Source: JADGNF01 sp964582085 (GTDB lineage: Archaea; Thermoproteota; Bathyarchaeia; Bathyarchaeales; Bathycorpusculaceae). From it: 64,000 bases of DNA. The notes under the pieces are model-generated. The model was not told the origin of the DNA. It did not search any database and was given only the letters and a program-made list of their open reading frames with translations. The stretch is from assembly GCA_964582085.1 (NCBI GenBank), contig CAZOPV010000005.1, positions 124,001-188,000 on the forward strand, read 5' to 3'. Each line of letters begins with the position of its first letter. Position 1 is the first letter of the stretch. The position numbers and the translations under genes were made by a program. Positions 50,516 through 59,813 of the stretch are shown here, one piece after another.

Positions 50516-53182
50516 GTGGGCACAGAAAATTTAAACCTGATTTTCAACCCCAAAAGCATAGCTGTCATAGGCGCAAGTGATAAACAAGACGCCGTCGGCG
50601 GCAAGGTTCTGAGTAACTTAGTAAAGGCAGGCTACATGGGTTCAATTTTCCCTGTAAACGCTTTCAGGCAAACAGTACAAGGAATACCCGCGTATCCAAG
50701 CATAACCAAAATACCGTTAAAAGTTGACCTCGCAGTTATTGCAACGCCCGCCCACACAGTTCCTCAGTTAGTGGAAGAATGTGGAGAAACAGGCGTCTCA
50801 GGGATAATTATAGCATCCGCGGGGTTTAGAGAAAAAGGAAAAGCGGGTCTCGAACTTGAAAAGCAAATATTGGAACACCAAAAAAGATATGGCGTACGCA
50901 TAATTGGCACAAACAGTTTTGGCGTTATCAGACCAAAAATAAATCTCTACGCCAGCTTTACAGATAAACAAGCCCACACAGGAAAAATTGCCTTCATCTC
51001 TCAAAGCGCGGCTTTGTGTGCTTACGCTTTAGACTGGGCGACTGAAGCACACGTTGGATTCAGCGCTGTAGTTTCAACGGGCTCCATGCTTGATGTGGAT
51101 TTGGGAGATTTAATTGACTATTTTGGAACCGATACTGAAACTCGAAGTATTGTTCTCTATATCGAATCTGTAAAAAACGCAAGGAAATTTATGAGTGCCG
51201 CACGAAACTTCACTCGAAACAAACCTATAATTGTAGTTAAAGCTGGGCGCTTCAAAGAAAGCTCAGAAGCTACACTTTCACACAGTGGCTCTCTGGTAGG
51301 GGAAACAGCAATTTATGATGCAGCGTTCAAACGGGCGGGCATTGTACGCGTTGATGCGATAAGAGAATTGTTTAATTGTGCAGAAGCTTTGGCGATGCAA
51401 CCCAACCCCGAGAAGCCGGACCTGACAATAATTACCAACGCTGGCGGCCCAGCGATAATGGCTACTGACAGTCTTGTCGCCCGAGGAGGTAAACTTGCCA
51501 AGCTAAGTGAAGAAACTATTCAAGCCCTCCAAGAGACACTGCCTTCCTACTGCAGCATATCAAATCCACTTGATATCTACGAGGATGCGACGCCTGAGAG
51601 GTTTAGGAAAGCCATAGAAATTTGTATCAGAAACCCCAGCAGCAGCGGGTTCCTTATTATTTACACGCCGCAAGGGAGCACCACTTCTTCAGAGTTAGCG
51701 CAACTAATAGTGGATCTTACCAAGCAAACTAAGAAGACGGTAATCACGGCCTTAATGAGTGAAGATAATCGCTGCTTGCAAGCACGCAAGTTCTTACGGA
51801 GAAACGGAGTTCCAGCGTTCACAACACCGGAAGAAGCAGTGTCAACTTTCATGTATATGTATAATTACACACAGAATTTGACGCTTCTCTACCAAACACC
51901 TCAAGAACTCTCAATAGAACCCGCGAATACCCGTCTTCTGAGGGAAAGTCTGAGGCGGGCTTTCTGTGAGGGACGCAAAGTTCTCACTTTACCAGAAGCT
52001 ATTCAGTTCCTCCGCGAATACAAAATTCCCACAGTAAAAACTCTTATTGCAAATACACGTGAAGAAGCAGTTGCTTTGGCTTCAGAGGTTGGTTATCCTA
52101 TTGTGATGAAAGCCCTTTCCCTTCAGGCCACTCACAAATTCAAAATTGGCATGGTCAAACTCGACGTTTGCTCCTCCGCAGAAACAGTCTCGGTTTTTGA
52201 TGAGTTAGCAAATAAAATCAAAAAATACACTCCAGCAGAATTTCGAGGCGTAGCAATTCAACCTATGCTACGGGAAAGGGGATATGAATTAATGCTTGGG
52301 TCTAAAAGAGACAAACATTTTGGTTCCGTCATTGTTTTCGGCGCTGGGGGGACTGCAACGGAATTTTTTAAAGACACCGCTATTGGTTTTCCCCCTTTGA
52401 CTCAGACGCTTGCAAAAATACTTATCGAAGAAACAAAAATTTACCAACACTCAATAGCAAGCGGATACCTGCTGAATGTAAATATGCTTGAAGATATTTT
52501 AGTCAGATTTTCTCAGCTTGTTTTGGATTTTCCAGAAATAACAGAGATTGATGTAAATCCATTGATAATGAGCGAAAACGAGGTTGCGGCAGTAGACATA
52601 CGAATGGTATTAGATTGGGATAGGATGATGAGAGAAGTGGCAGAACACAAAGACACCATAATTATTGCGTCTCACCCTCAGAAGTATAACATGATTCACA
52701 GGTTGAACGCTGAAACAGAAGCAACGTTACGCCCAATAAAGCCTGAAGATGAAGCCCGCCTTTGCGAGTTTTTAATGTCCCTCTCACAGGAAACAATACG
52801 GTTTAGATTTTTCCGCATACTAAAAGAATTACCTCATGAAACCTTGACTCGCTACTGCAATCTTGACTATGACCGAGAAATCGCAATTGTTGCAGAACTT
52901 AAAGACACCAAAAAAATAATCGGAGTCGGAGGAGTTATTGCTGAACCTAACGGAAAAAATGGAGAGTTTGCTGTGTTAGTTGGGGATCGATGGCAAGGTT
53001 TGGGCTTGGGTTCAAAACTTATGGACGGCATAATAAATATTGCTAAAGATTTGCGACTAGAAAAAATCTACGGCTATGTTTTGGTTAACAACTTCAAAAT
53101 GTTACATTTATGCGAGAAAAAAGGCTTCAAAACAGAGACATATGATGAAGACGTCGTCAAATTAACATTAAAAATTATTTGA
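50516..53182 (+). CDS. ADP-forming acyl-CoA synthetase fused to GNAT acetyltransferase
   Basis: An 888-residue fusion. Order from the chosen GTG start: CoA-binding Rossmann domain (1-135, PKSIAVIGASDKQ), ligase-CoA domain with the phospho-His motif SHSGSLVGE (about 258), ATP-grasp of the beta subunit (470-690, EYKIPTVKTLIANTREEAV), and a C-terminal GNAT (about 725-885, motif RWQGLGLGSKL). The same layout occurs in Pat-type protein acetyltransferases, where the His is often lost; here it is kept, so acetyl-CoA to acetate plus ATP is plausible. GTG 50516 is chosen because the protein starts normally there; the upstream 66 codons do not look coding. Confidence 0.9.
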   Translation: MGTENLNLIFNPKSIAVIGASDKQDAVGGKVLSNLVKAGYMGSIFPVNAFRQTVQGIPAYPSITKIPLKVDLAVIATPAHTVPQLVEECGETGVSGIIIASAGFREKGKAGLELEKQILEHQKRYGVRIIGTNSFGVIRPKINLYASFTDKQAHTGKIAFISQSAALCAYALDWATEAHVGFSAVVSTGSMLDVDLGDLIDYFGTDTETRSIVLYIESVKNARKFMSAARNFTRNKPIIVVKAGRFKESSEATLSHSGSLVGETAIYDAAFKRAGIVRVDAIRELFNCAEALAMQPNPEKPDLTIITNAGGPAIMATDSLVARGGKLAKLSEETIQALQETLPSYCSISNPLDIYEDATPERFRKAIEICIRNPSSSGFLIIYTPQGSTTSSELAQLIVDLTKQTKKTVITALMSEDNRCLQARKFLRRNGVPAFTTPEEAVSTFMYMYNYTQNLTLLYQTPQELSIEPANTRLLRESLRRAFCEGRKVLTLPEAIQFLREYKIPTVKTLIANTREEAVALASEVGYPIVMKALSLQATHKFKIGMVKLDVCSSAETVSVFDELANKIKKYTPAEFRGVAIQPMLRERGYELMLGSKRDKHFGSVIVFGAGGTATEFFKDTAIGFPPLTQTLAKILIEETKIYQHSIASGYLLNVNMLEDILVRFSQLVLDFPEITEIDVNPLIMSENEVAAVDIRMVLDWDRMMREVAEHKDTIIIASHPQKYNMIHRLNAETEATLRPIKPEDEARLCEFLMSLSQETIRFRFFRILKELPHETLTRYCNLDYDREIAIVAELKDTKKIIGVGGVIAEPNGKNGEFAVLVGDRWQGLGLGSKLMDGIINIAKDLRLEKIYGYVLVNNFKMLHLCEKKGFKTETYDEDVVKLTLKII

Positions 53183-53206
53183 AAAATAAAAGATGAAAAG
53201 GGGTTT

Positions 53207-53932
53207 TTAGCTTCGGAATTTCTGCAGTTTACGCAGCATCTCTTTGTCGCCTTCGGCATCGCCTGCGCAAGTGGCAATAATACCGTCGACGAGACCGTTG
53301 AGTTTTGCTGCTTTCTCTTCCACTGTTTCCATTGTTGCAGCCGTCGGCCACCCAATCATCTTGACAGTTTCTACGTTTTTGGGTGTGCCAACTAGGAAGT
53401 AGGCGTAGATGGGTTTGTTCAGTTTCTTGCATTCCTTTGCGACGGCCTCAAGGGTTGGGAAGGATTTGTCTTCGAGTCTCATGAAGTAAATGAAGTCCCA
53501 TGGTTCTCTAACGCGGGCAAGAGTTTCCTCCAGAGAACGGCGTGCAGTAAGCAAGCAACCCAATTTAAGATTCTTAGTTTTGACGGTGTTACGTATGAAG
53601 TCGCGGGCTTCTTCCGAAGATTTCAACATTTTTATAGCTTCGCCGTAACGTGGATTGTCACCCATTGTAACTGCTAAACCGTCGAGGCCTATGATGTCGG
53701 CTGCGAGGGCTAAACCGCCGACTTCAACTGGACCTTTATAGTGTAAAATGAAGATTGGGCAAACGTATTTTTCTGGGTACTTGTACTTGAGTAGGCAGCT
53801 TACAACGACACCACTTGGCGCTGGAAAACCAGCAGCGCTGTCGGTGACGTTCCAGCCATCAACAAGGTCTTTGATTTCTTCTGCAAGCTTTAGAAATTTA
53901 CGTGTTGGGACAAATTCGTTTAGTATTTTCAT
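53207..53932 (-). CDS. MetF-like methylenetetrahydrofolate reductase family protein
   Basis: A 241-residue TIM-barrel protein resembling 5,10-methylene-tetrahydropterin reductases of the MetF type, shorter than bacterial MetF (about 290). Key text: WNVTDSAAGFPAPSG, VEVGGLALAADIIGLDGLAV, and MGDNPRYG, which corresponds to the conserved GD(H/P)P flavin-side motif. It could reduce the methylene group in the methyl branch, upstream of the ACDS. It is the last gene behind the hydrogenase and FrhB-like genes (98-nt gap). ATG start. Family placement is moderate. Confidence 0.62.
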   Translation of the reverse strand: MKILNEFVPTRKFLKLAEEIKDLVDGWNVTDSAAGFPAPSGVVVSCLLKYKYPEKYVCPIFILHYKGPVEVGGLALAADIIGLDGLAVTMGDNPRYGEAIKMLKSSEEARDFIRNTVKTKNLKLGCLLTARRSLEETLARVREPWDFIYFMRLEDKSFPTLEAVAKECKKLNKPIYAYFLVGTPKNVETVKMIGWPTAATMETVEEKAAKLNGLVDGIIATCAGDAEGDKEMLRKLQKFRS

Positions 53933-54030
53933 TGTGAGGTCATCTCGGCTAAAGGGTAGAAGGGCTTCATTAAAAAATCTTTTGCATAAGCAAACAGGCT
54001 CTGAAACAGAGCAATTGTATACCTGATATT

Positions 54031-54837
54031 TTAAGTTTTTACTGTACGCGCCTTTTTGAGTTGACAGAGTTTTAGCAGTTCAGTTTTTTCTGTTTCGACC
54101 CTTTGGACATTCAAACCTTGCAGCAATCTTTTACCTACTTCAGAACGCACAACAACAGTTGAGTAACCTCTTGGGCTACCCGCCGAACCCACCGAGATAT
54201 CAGCTAACGTGGCAGCAAAATCGCCACATCGTCGGCACCCCTCTACAACAGCACCTTCAAGGTCGCTAACCTTACAGTTGTAAGTTTTTCCCTCAATTTC
54301 TACCTCAAAGATTCCTTTTTGTATACGTGTTTTTTCAGCTCTATCAATGTCTACTCCTGTTAGTCGTTGCACTTCAGTTTTCAATTTTTCAGGTACAAAA
54401 GCTTCAAAACAGAACAAACCTATCAAAGTGATTTCAACGTCAGCAACGCTACGGCAGAGATTCTGCTGTAGCTTTCTTACTGCTTGAACTTGACATGGAA
54501 GGCATACGACAGCGATTCGCTTTTTTCCTGAGTCTAGCAACTCTCTTAGCTTGGACAAAACATTGACTTGCAGAAAAATTGTTCCACTTGCTGTTAGGAT
54601 AGCCGCGGTGGTTTCTGCCACGGACGCCTCTGCAAGATAGCGGTCTTTTTTGCGGTGAACCACAATGGCAGCGTCAAAGATATTTTTTTCCAAGCCTGAA
54701 AGTAATAATGCTGTAACTACACCGCCATCCTGCCCGAAGAAGTCGCTTTTCGCAGAAAATAATTCACTGTGGACTCCCAAGTTTTCATCTCTGCTGCCAC
54801 TCAAGCGGAGCTGTTCAGTTTGCGTTGTATAATCCAC
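54031..54837 (-). CDS. FrhB/FdhB-like F420- or flavin-binding iron-sulfur subunit
   Basis: A 268-residue member of the coenzyme F420 hydrogenase/dehydrogenase beta family. FGQDGGVVTALLLSGLEK, VVCLPCQVQAVRKLQ and the C-terminal CRRCGDFAATLADISVGSAG are typical. The N-terminal ferredoxin motif of full-length FrhB is absent. It follows the hydrogenase large subunit by 75 nt and precedes the MetF-like gene, so it may bridge electrons from hydrogenase or F420 to that reductase. GTG start. Confidence 0.82.
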   Translation of the reverse strand: MDYTTQTEQLRLSGSRDENLGVHSELFSAKSDFFGQDGGVVTALLLSGLEKNIFDAAIVVHRKKDRYLAEASVAETTAAILTASGTIFLQVNVLSKLRELLDSGKKRIAVVCLPCQVQAVRKLQQNLCRSVADVEITLIGLFCFEAFVPEKLKTEVQRLTGVDIDRAEKTRIQKGIFEVEIEGKTYNCKVSDLEGAVVEGCRRCGDFAATLADISVGSAGSPRGYSTVVVRSEVGKRLLQGLNVQRVETEKTELLKLCQLKKARTVKT

Positions 54838-54912
54838 ACTATGAATCTCCCAGAAAACGTTGTATATAGCTTAAGTTAGAAGTAGAATAAAATTGCGGTA
54901 AAAAAGAAGGGT

Positions 54913-56343
54913 TTACCGAGATAGATTGTCTACAAGGTTGCCTTCTGAATCCACTAGTTGGATCTCAAGCGGCATGTTACCCACTGCGTGAGTTGCGCAA
55001 CTGAGGCAAGGGTCAAACGCACGTACAACCGCTTCTACTCGGTTAAGCATGCCTTCGCACAATTTGTTTGCTTTGACGTATTTTTTGGCAACCTGAGTTA
55101 CGGCTTTGTTGAAGGCAAGGTTGTTGTGCTCTGTGGCGATTATCATGTTGGTCCAAGTGATTAGACCGTTTTTGTCTACACGGTAGTGGTGAATTAGAGT
55201 GCCTCTGGGGGCCTCTGCAACGCCAACGCCTTCGGAATTACTGATGGATGCTTTTGCCCAGACGTTGTCAGACAAGATTTCTGGGTCTTCGAGGATTTCT
55301 TTTGCGCGTTCAAGACAGAAGAGGGTTTCAATTAAACGTGCATAGTGATAGTGGAAGGTACTTGTGACGACGCTATGTTTGCCTAATTTCTTAAACTCTT
55401 TGAGTTCCTCGTCAGCCAAGGGAGTACCACATTGGGAAGCAATGTTTAACCTAGCTAGAGCGCCCACACGGTAGAATCCTTCGGGATAACCAAGTTTTTT
55501 GAGGTAGGGAAACTTCATGTATGACCAGTCTTCAGAGGCTTCGCCGATGTACTCATAGTATTTCTGAGGGTTCAGGTGATCAGCCATTATGCTACCGTCA
55601 GGAGCAGTAACGCGCAAAGTTCCCCTGTAATGCTCCAAACTACCACTATGATTTACCAGTCCCAGGTAATGGGAGGGAAAGTTCCCAAAAGTCTCTGCTT
55701 CTTCTTCAAATTTGGGCAAATGGTTCTTCCACATAGCCAAAGTTTCTTGAGCGGTTCTCAATGCTTCAGGCAGATTTTTCTTCAGGTAATCCCGTTTTTC
55801 CTTGCTGAGTGGCGTTTTGACGCCTCCTGGAACGATCCAATCGCTGGAGTGGATGCGTTTGCCTGCTACGTTTTCGATGACTTCTTGACCAAACTTTCTT
55901 AGTCGGATGCCTTTGCGGGCTAAGTCAGGGTACTCTGCTGCCAAACCAAGTATGTTGCGTTTGGCTGGATCAGAATCCATACCCAGCAATAAATCTGGGG
56001 AGGATAAATGGAAGAAGTTTAGTGCATGAGACTGAATGAGTTGCCCCATGTGTATTAAACGTCGCAGCAACTCCGCAGTATAGGGAATGTTTACTCGAAC
56101 CAGTTCATCACAAGCCTGTGCCGAGGCAAGCAAATGACTAACAGGGCAAATACCGCAAGCTCGTGCAGTAATGCTGGGCATCTCGTAGAAGGGTCGTCCA
56201 TCACAGAATTTTTCGAACCCGCGGAAATCGATAACTTGGAAACGGGCATCTCGCACTGAATCATCTTCGTTCAGGAAGATGCTTACCTTGGCGTGACCTT
56301 CAATTCGAGTAACAGGATGTATAGTTATAACTTTAGAGTTCAC
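54913..56343 (-). CDS. hoxH: [NiFe] hydrogenase large subunit
   Basis: Carries the NiFe active site, 476 residues. The N-terminal ligand motif is RACGICPVSH (near residues 61-70). The C-terminal motif is DPCLSCATH, about 25 residues before the end, the part that is normally cleaved or lies at the end in group 3 enzymes. Operon with HoxEFUY homologues points to the group 3 soluble, NAD(P)-linked type. GTG start after GAAGGTG. Maturation (hyp) genes are not in the window. Confidence 0.93.
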   Translation of the reverse strand: MNSKVITIHPVTRIEGHAKVSIFLNEDDSVRDARFQVIDFRGFEKFCDGRPFYEMPSITARACGICPVSHLLASAQACDELVRVNIPYTAELLRRLIHMGQLIQSHALNFFHLSSPDLLLGMDSDPAKRNILGLAAEYPDLARKGIRLRKFGQEVIENVAGKRIHSSDWIVPGGVKTPLSKEKRDYLKKNLPEALRTAQETLAMWKNHLPKFEEEAETFGNFPSHYLGLVNHSGSLEHYRGTLRVTAPDGSIMADHLNPQKYYEYIGEASEDWSYMKFPYLKKLGYPEGFYRVGALARLNIASQCGTPLADEELKEFKKLGKHSVVTSTFHYHYARLIETLFCLERAKEILEDPEILSDNVWAKASISNSEGVGVAEAPRGTLIHHYRVDKNGLITWTNMIIATEHNNLAFNKAVTQVAKKYVKANKLCEGMLNRVEAVVRAFDPCLSCATHAVGNMPLEIQLVDSEGNLVDNLSR

Positions 56344-56358
56344 TTTGGTACACCTTCT

Positions 56359-56901
56359 TTAGCCGTATTTTGATTTATTCTCCATTAATGGTACTTTCCC
56401 CGCCAGCAACTCAGTTAAAACATACGTGATGTTTCCTGCGGGTGGAGGGCAACCAGGAATGAAATAGTCAACCTTGACGACTTCATGTAAGGGATAGACT
56501 TTTCTCAAAAGTTTGGGCACATCCATCGGGATAATGGATTGAATATCGCTGTTCTCTACGAATTCTCTTTGTAAAACTGCGTTGGTGCTGTCTTTGATGG
56601 TGTTGCGTAAGGCGGGAACGTTACCTGTAACTGCGCAGTCTCCCAGGGCAATTAAGATTTTGCTGTGGGCACGAACCTCTTTTAGAACTGCAACTTGCTC
56701 GTAATTAGCTACCGCACCTTCAATGAGGGTTATATCCACACTTTCAGGGAAGGTTTTTATGTCAACTAATGGACCGTAAACTAGCTGGATATTTTTTGTC
56801 AAGTCAAGTAGAGCTTCATCGTTGTCAAGAAGTGACATATGACAGCCAGAGCAACCGCTCAACCAAAGAGTAGCAAGTTTAGGTTTGGGATTGTTAGGCA
56901 C
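56359..56901 (-). CDS. hoxY: [NiFe] hydrogenase small subunit
   Basis: Holds the proximal 4Fe-4S cluster. 180 residues. Cysteine motifs are LSGCSGCHMSLLD near the N-terminus, GDCAVTGNVPALRN in the middle and PGCPPPAGNI near the end. There is no signal peptide, so it is cytoplasmic, as in group 3. GTG start 8 nt after AGGAGG; its first base overlaps the hoxU stop. Confidence 0.92.
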   Translation of the reverse strand: MPNNPKPKLATLWLSGCSGCHMSLLDNDEALLDLTKNIQLVYGPLVDIKTFPESVDITLIEGAVANYEQVAVLKEVRAHSKILIALGDCAVTGNVPALRNTIKDSTNAVLQREFVENSDIQSIIPMDVPKLLRKVYPLHEVVKVDYFIPGCPPPAGNITYVLTELLAGKVPLMENKSKYG

Positions 56902-57605
56902 TATTTTTTCCTCCTGGATAGTACAAAGTTTGCTATGTTTCGATCTTTAGTTTGAGATAAGGGTTCACCTTCAACGTATATGGCGCCTACAGGACAAACT
57001 TTAGCGCATTTCCTGCACGAGGTGCAGGAAGTCGAATTTGCCCAAGAATCGTCAAAATCAACAATAATTTGTGAATCTTTACCACGCAGTTTCAGATCCA
57101 GTGCATGTACACCTTCCACTTCGTCGCAGACGCGAACACAACGTGTGCATAGGATGCAACGGTTGCGGTCTATGACTAAAAAGGGATGTGTAGAGTCAAC
57201 GTTCTCGCCGGTCCACTCCCTTTCGTAAGCCACATGATCAACGCCTAATTTATCTGCTAAGGCTTGCAGTTCACAGTTCTTGTTTGCAACGCAAACTGAG
57301 CAAACATGCGTTCTCTCAGAAAGGAGCAGCTGGATGGTTTTCTTGCGGTATTCTTTAAGTTTTGGTGAGTCGGTGATAACTTCCATGCCTTCGCTGACGG
57401 GAGTTGAGCATGAAGCGAAAAGTTTTGCTTGCCCCTTGAGTTCAACCAGACACAGCCGACAAGCTCCAGTCTTGGTCAAACCCTCTAAGAAACACAAGTG
57501 AGGTATGTCTATACCGTTCTCTAGAGCGGCCTCTAAGATGCTCTTGCCTTCTTGAACTGAGATGTCGTGACCGTCAATCTTTAACGAAACAGTTTTCGTA
57601 GTCAA
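56901..57605 (-). CDS. hoxU: Hydrogenase diaphorase iron-sulfur subunit (HoxU/NuoG-N like)
   Basis: A 234-residue relay protein. Clusters in order: N-terminal 2Fe-2S (HLCFLEG...GACRLCLVEL...SCSTP), His-Cys 4Fe-4S (HVCSVCVANKNCELQ), and two ferredoxin motifs (CILCTRCVRVCD and CTSCRKCAKVCPVG). It links the HoxF diaphorase to the hydrogenase dimer. TTG start after GGAGG, overlapping the hoxF stop by 4 nt. Confidence 0.92.
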   Translation of the reverse strand: MTTKTVSLKIDGHDISVQEGKSILEAALENGIDIPHLCFLEGLTKTGACRLCLVELKGQAKLFASCSTPVSEGMEVITDSPKLKEYRKKTIQLLLSERTHVCSVCVANKNCELQALADKLGVDHVAYEREWTGENVDSTHPFLVIDRNRCILCTRCVRVCDEVEGVHALDLKLRGKDSQIIVDFDDSWANSTSCTSCRKCAKVCPVGAIYVEGEPLSQTKDRNIANFVLSRRKK

Positions 57606-59257
57606 AATTCGTCCTCCTTAACTTTATGTTTAAATGAACACTTACCCGCGGCACACTTCTTGTCGAGAATGTGCTCTGTGTACTCTTTTCCGAAGTAACG
57701 CAGAGTTGACAGAACAGGATTGGGAGCAGTTTGACCAAGCCCACAGAGGCTGGCGTCCTGAATATAACCAGAAATGCTCCTGAGAAAGTCTATATCCTCA
57801 GGTTTTCCCTCTCCATCCATGATGCGGGCATACGTTTCTTGGATTTTATGAAGACCCACTCTGCAAGGCGTACATTTGCCACAGGATTCGTCAACACAAA
57901 AGTCTATGAAAAATTTAGCAGTGTCAACCATGCAGGAGTCTTCATCTATAACAACAATTCCACCTGAACCCATAATGGCGCCGGCTTTAGTCAAGGATTC
58001 GTAATCGATTGGTAAATCCAACATCGTATCAGGGAGACAGCCACCTGATGGACCACCAACTAAAACCGCCTTGAATTTTTTGTTGTCAGGAGGACCTCCA
58101 CCTATATCGAAGATGACTTCTCTAAGAGTTATGCCCATGGGAACTTCGATTAGACCTGGATTTTTGACTTTTCCAGTTAAAGAGAAGCATTTTGTTCCCG
58201 TGCATGTTGGAGAGCCAATTTTAGAGAACCACAAACCACCGTGAGAGATTATCTGCGGGACGTTAGCTAAGGTTTCAACGTTATCAATAAGTGTAGGGCT
58301 TTTCCATAATCCAGAAGCCGCGGGATAAGGTGGACGAGGACGAGGATTTGCCCGGTTACCTTCAACTGAGGCAAGTATAGCGGTTTCTTCGCCAGCAACG
58401 AACGCTCCTGCACCAAGCCGTAATTCTATGTCAAAACTGAAGTTTGTTTCAAGAATATTTTGCCCCACTAGATTCATAGCGCGTGCTTTATCAAGGGCCC
58501 TCTTTAAGGTTTCAACCGCCAGAGGATACTCCGCCCGAATGTAAATGTAGCCCTTGTTTGCTTCTGTAGCATACGCTGCAATCAACATACCCTCGATTAT
58601 AGCGTGGGGATCAGCTTCTGCGAGAGTGCGGTTTGCAAATACACCAGGGTCTCCCTCATCCAAGTTGGCAACGATGAATTTTGGAGAACGATGAGCCCTC
58701 GCAACGAAAGTCCATTTTTGCCCTGTTTTGAACCCTGCGCCACCGCGACCTCGCAAGCCGCTTAGCCAAACTTCATCAATAACTTCTTTTGGACTCATCC
58801 GTAAAAGGCACTTAACAAGTGCAGAGTAACCTCCTGCAGCTATGTAGTCTTCTATGCGGTACGGATCAATTTTTCCCGCGTTTTTCATAACCAAGCGATG
58901 CTGCTTCTCAAAATAGGCTTTATTACCATACAACATATCTTTAACGGGCAAACCCAAAACCACGTGATCCCGCACTATTTCCCGCGCCTTTTCAGGAGTA
59001 ACGCTCTGATACAGGTAATCACCAGGTTCAACCATAACAGCTGGACCAACAGAGCAGGTGCCGATACAACCTGTGCGGGCAACTTTGCACTCCTTTTGAA
59101 CGCCAAATTCTTTGACGGCGTCCTCGAAAGCCTTCAGGACTTTTAAGGCGCCAAAAGGTATGCAACCGCTGGAACAACAAACGTTAATTCGATACTTATA
59201 GGATCTCTGTGCATCCAATTCAGTTTCGGCTAAATGGATAATATCAGCTGGTTTCAG
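57602..59257 (-). CDS. hoxF: Hydrogenase NAD/FMN diaphorase subunit (HoxF/NuoF like)
   Basis: Flavoprotein that exchanges electrons with NAD(P)H. An N-terminal thioredoxin-like 2Fe-2S part (CCSSGCIP ... RTGCIGTCSVGP) is followed by the FMN loop GLRGRGGAGFKTGQKW, the NAD loop GAGAFVAGEETAILASVEGN and a C-terminal 4Fe-4S (CGKCTPCRVG ... LCGLGQ). Start problem: GGAGG is followed 9 nt later by CTG 59257, giving (M)KPADIIHLAETEL, which fits homologues; the only standard start is TTG 59299, inside hoxE without ribosome site. Overlaps hoxE by 14 nt from CTG. About 551 residues. Confidence 0.9.
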   Translation of the reverse strand: MKPADIIHLAETELDAQRSYKYRINVCCSSGCIPFGALKVLKAFEDAVKEFGVQKECKVARTGCIGTCSVGPAVMVEPGDYLYQSVTPEKAREIVRDHVVLGLPVKDMLYGNKAYFEKQHRLVMKNAGKIDPYRIEDYIAAGGYSALVKCLLRMSPKEVIDEVWLSGLRGRGGAGFKTGQKWTFVARAHRSPKFIVANLDEGDPGVFANRTLAEADPHAIIEGMLIAAYATEANKGYIYIRAEYPLAVETLKRALDKARAMNLVGQNILETNFSFDIELRLGAGAFVAGEETAILASVEGNRANPRPRPPYPAASGLWKSPTLIDNVETLANVPQIISHGGLWFSKIGSPTCTGTKCFSLTGKVKNPGLIEVPMGITLREVIFDIGGGPPDNKKFKAVLVGGPSGGCLPDTMLDLPIDYESLTKAGAIMGSGGIVVIDEDSCMVDTAKFFIDFCVDESCGKCTPCRVGLHKIQETYARIMDGEGKPEDIDFLRSISGYIQDASLCGLGQTAPNPVLSTLRYFGKEYTEHILDKKCAAGKCSFKHKVKEDEF

Positions 59258-59735
59258 CTTTTTTACCCTCCAATAAAAGTTTAATTTTTTTAATAACAAT
59301 TTCTTTTGTAGCTTTGCCTACAACCTCGTCGTCAATAACGATACTTGGAGCCATCGCGCATGCACCGATACAACGAGTGGTGAATATGGAAAGCCGCCCG
59401 TCAGCAGTAGAATCCCCCCGTTTAACATTAAACTCTTTTTCTACAGCACTGATTATCTCCTCGGCACCTTTCACGTAGCAAGCGGTACCCATACACGTTG
59501 TAACAACGTGTTCACCAGGTTGCTTTAGCCTAAAGTAATTGTAGAACGCAGCAACACCGTACACGTGACTAGGTGGAAGTTTTAAAGAGGCAGCAACAAA
59601 CGAGAGAATTTCTCTATTTAGGTAGCCGTACAGTTCTTGGGCCTTGTGAAGAATTTCGAGAAGGGCACTAGTTTGATACTGATGTTCTTTTATTGCTTTT
59701 TCAAGCATTAACTTTCGATTGTCTTCTTTTAACAT
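59244..59735 (-). CDS. hoxE: Hydrogenase 2Fe-2S subunit (HoxE/NuoE like)
   Basis: A 163-residue thioredoxin-like 2Fe-2S protein. Ligands lie in TTCMGTACYVKGAEE and TTRCIGACAMAPSIVIDD (C-x4-C and C-x3-C). The N-terminal helical part (YQTSALLEILHKAQELYGYL) is typical for NuoE. First gene of the hydrogenase operon. ATG start after AGGG, with TATATAAA in reverse at 59806-59813 as promoter, leaving a leader of about 48 nt. Confidence 0.92.
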   Translation of the reverse strand: MLKEDNRKLMLEKAIKEHQYQTSALLEILHKAQELYGYLNREILSFVAASLKLPPSHVYGVAAFYNYFRLKQPGEHVVTTCMGTACYVKGAEEIISAVEKEFNVKRGDSTADGRLSIFTTRCIGACAMAPSIVIDDEVVGKATKEIVIKKIKLLLEGKKAETS

Positions 59736-59805
59736 TTCTTTCCCTGCCTGCTTTAAGCCCTTAATTATTTTCCTTTACAAGCTATTGAGAATCTAAAAAT
59801 TGAGG

Positions 59806-59813
59806 TATATAAA
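59806..59813 (-). promoter_or_regulatory. TATA box of the hydrogenase operon
   Basis: TTTATATA on the minus strand, 71 nt before the hoxE ATG. The start of transcription is expected near 59783. Confidence 0.5.
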
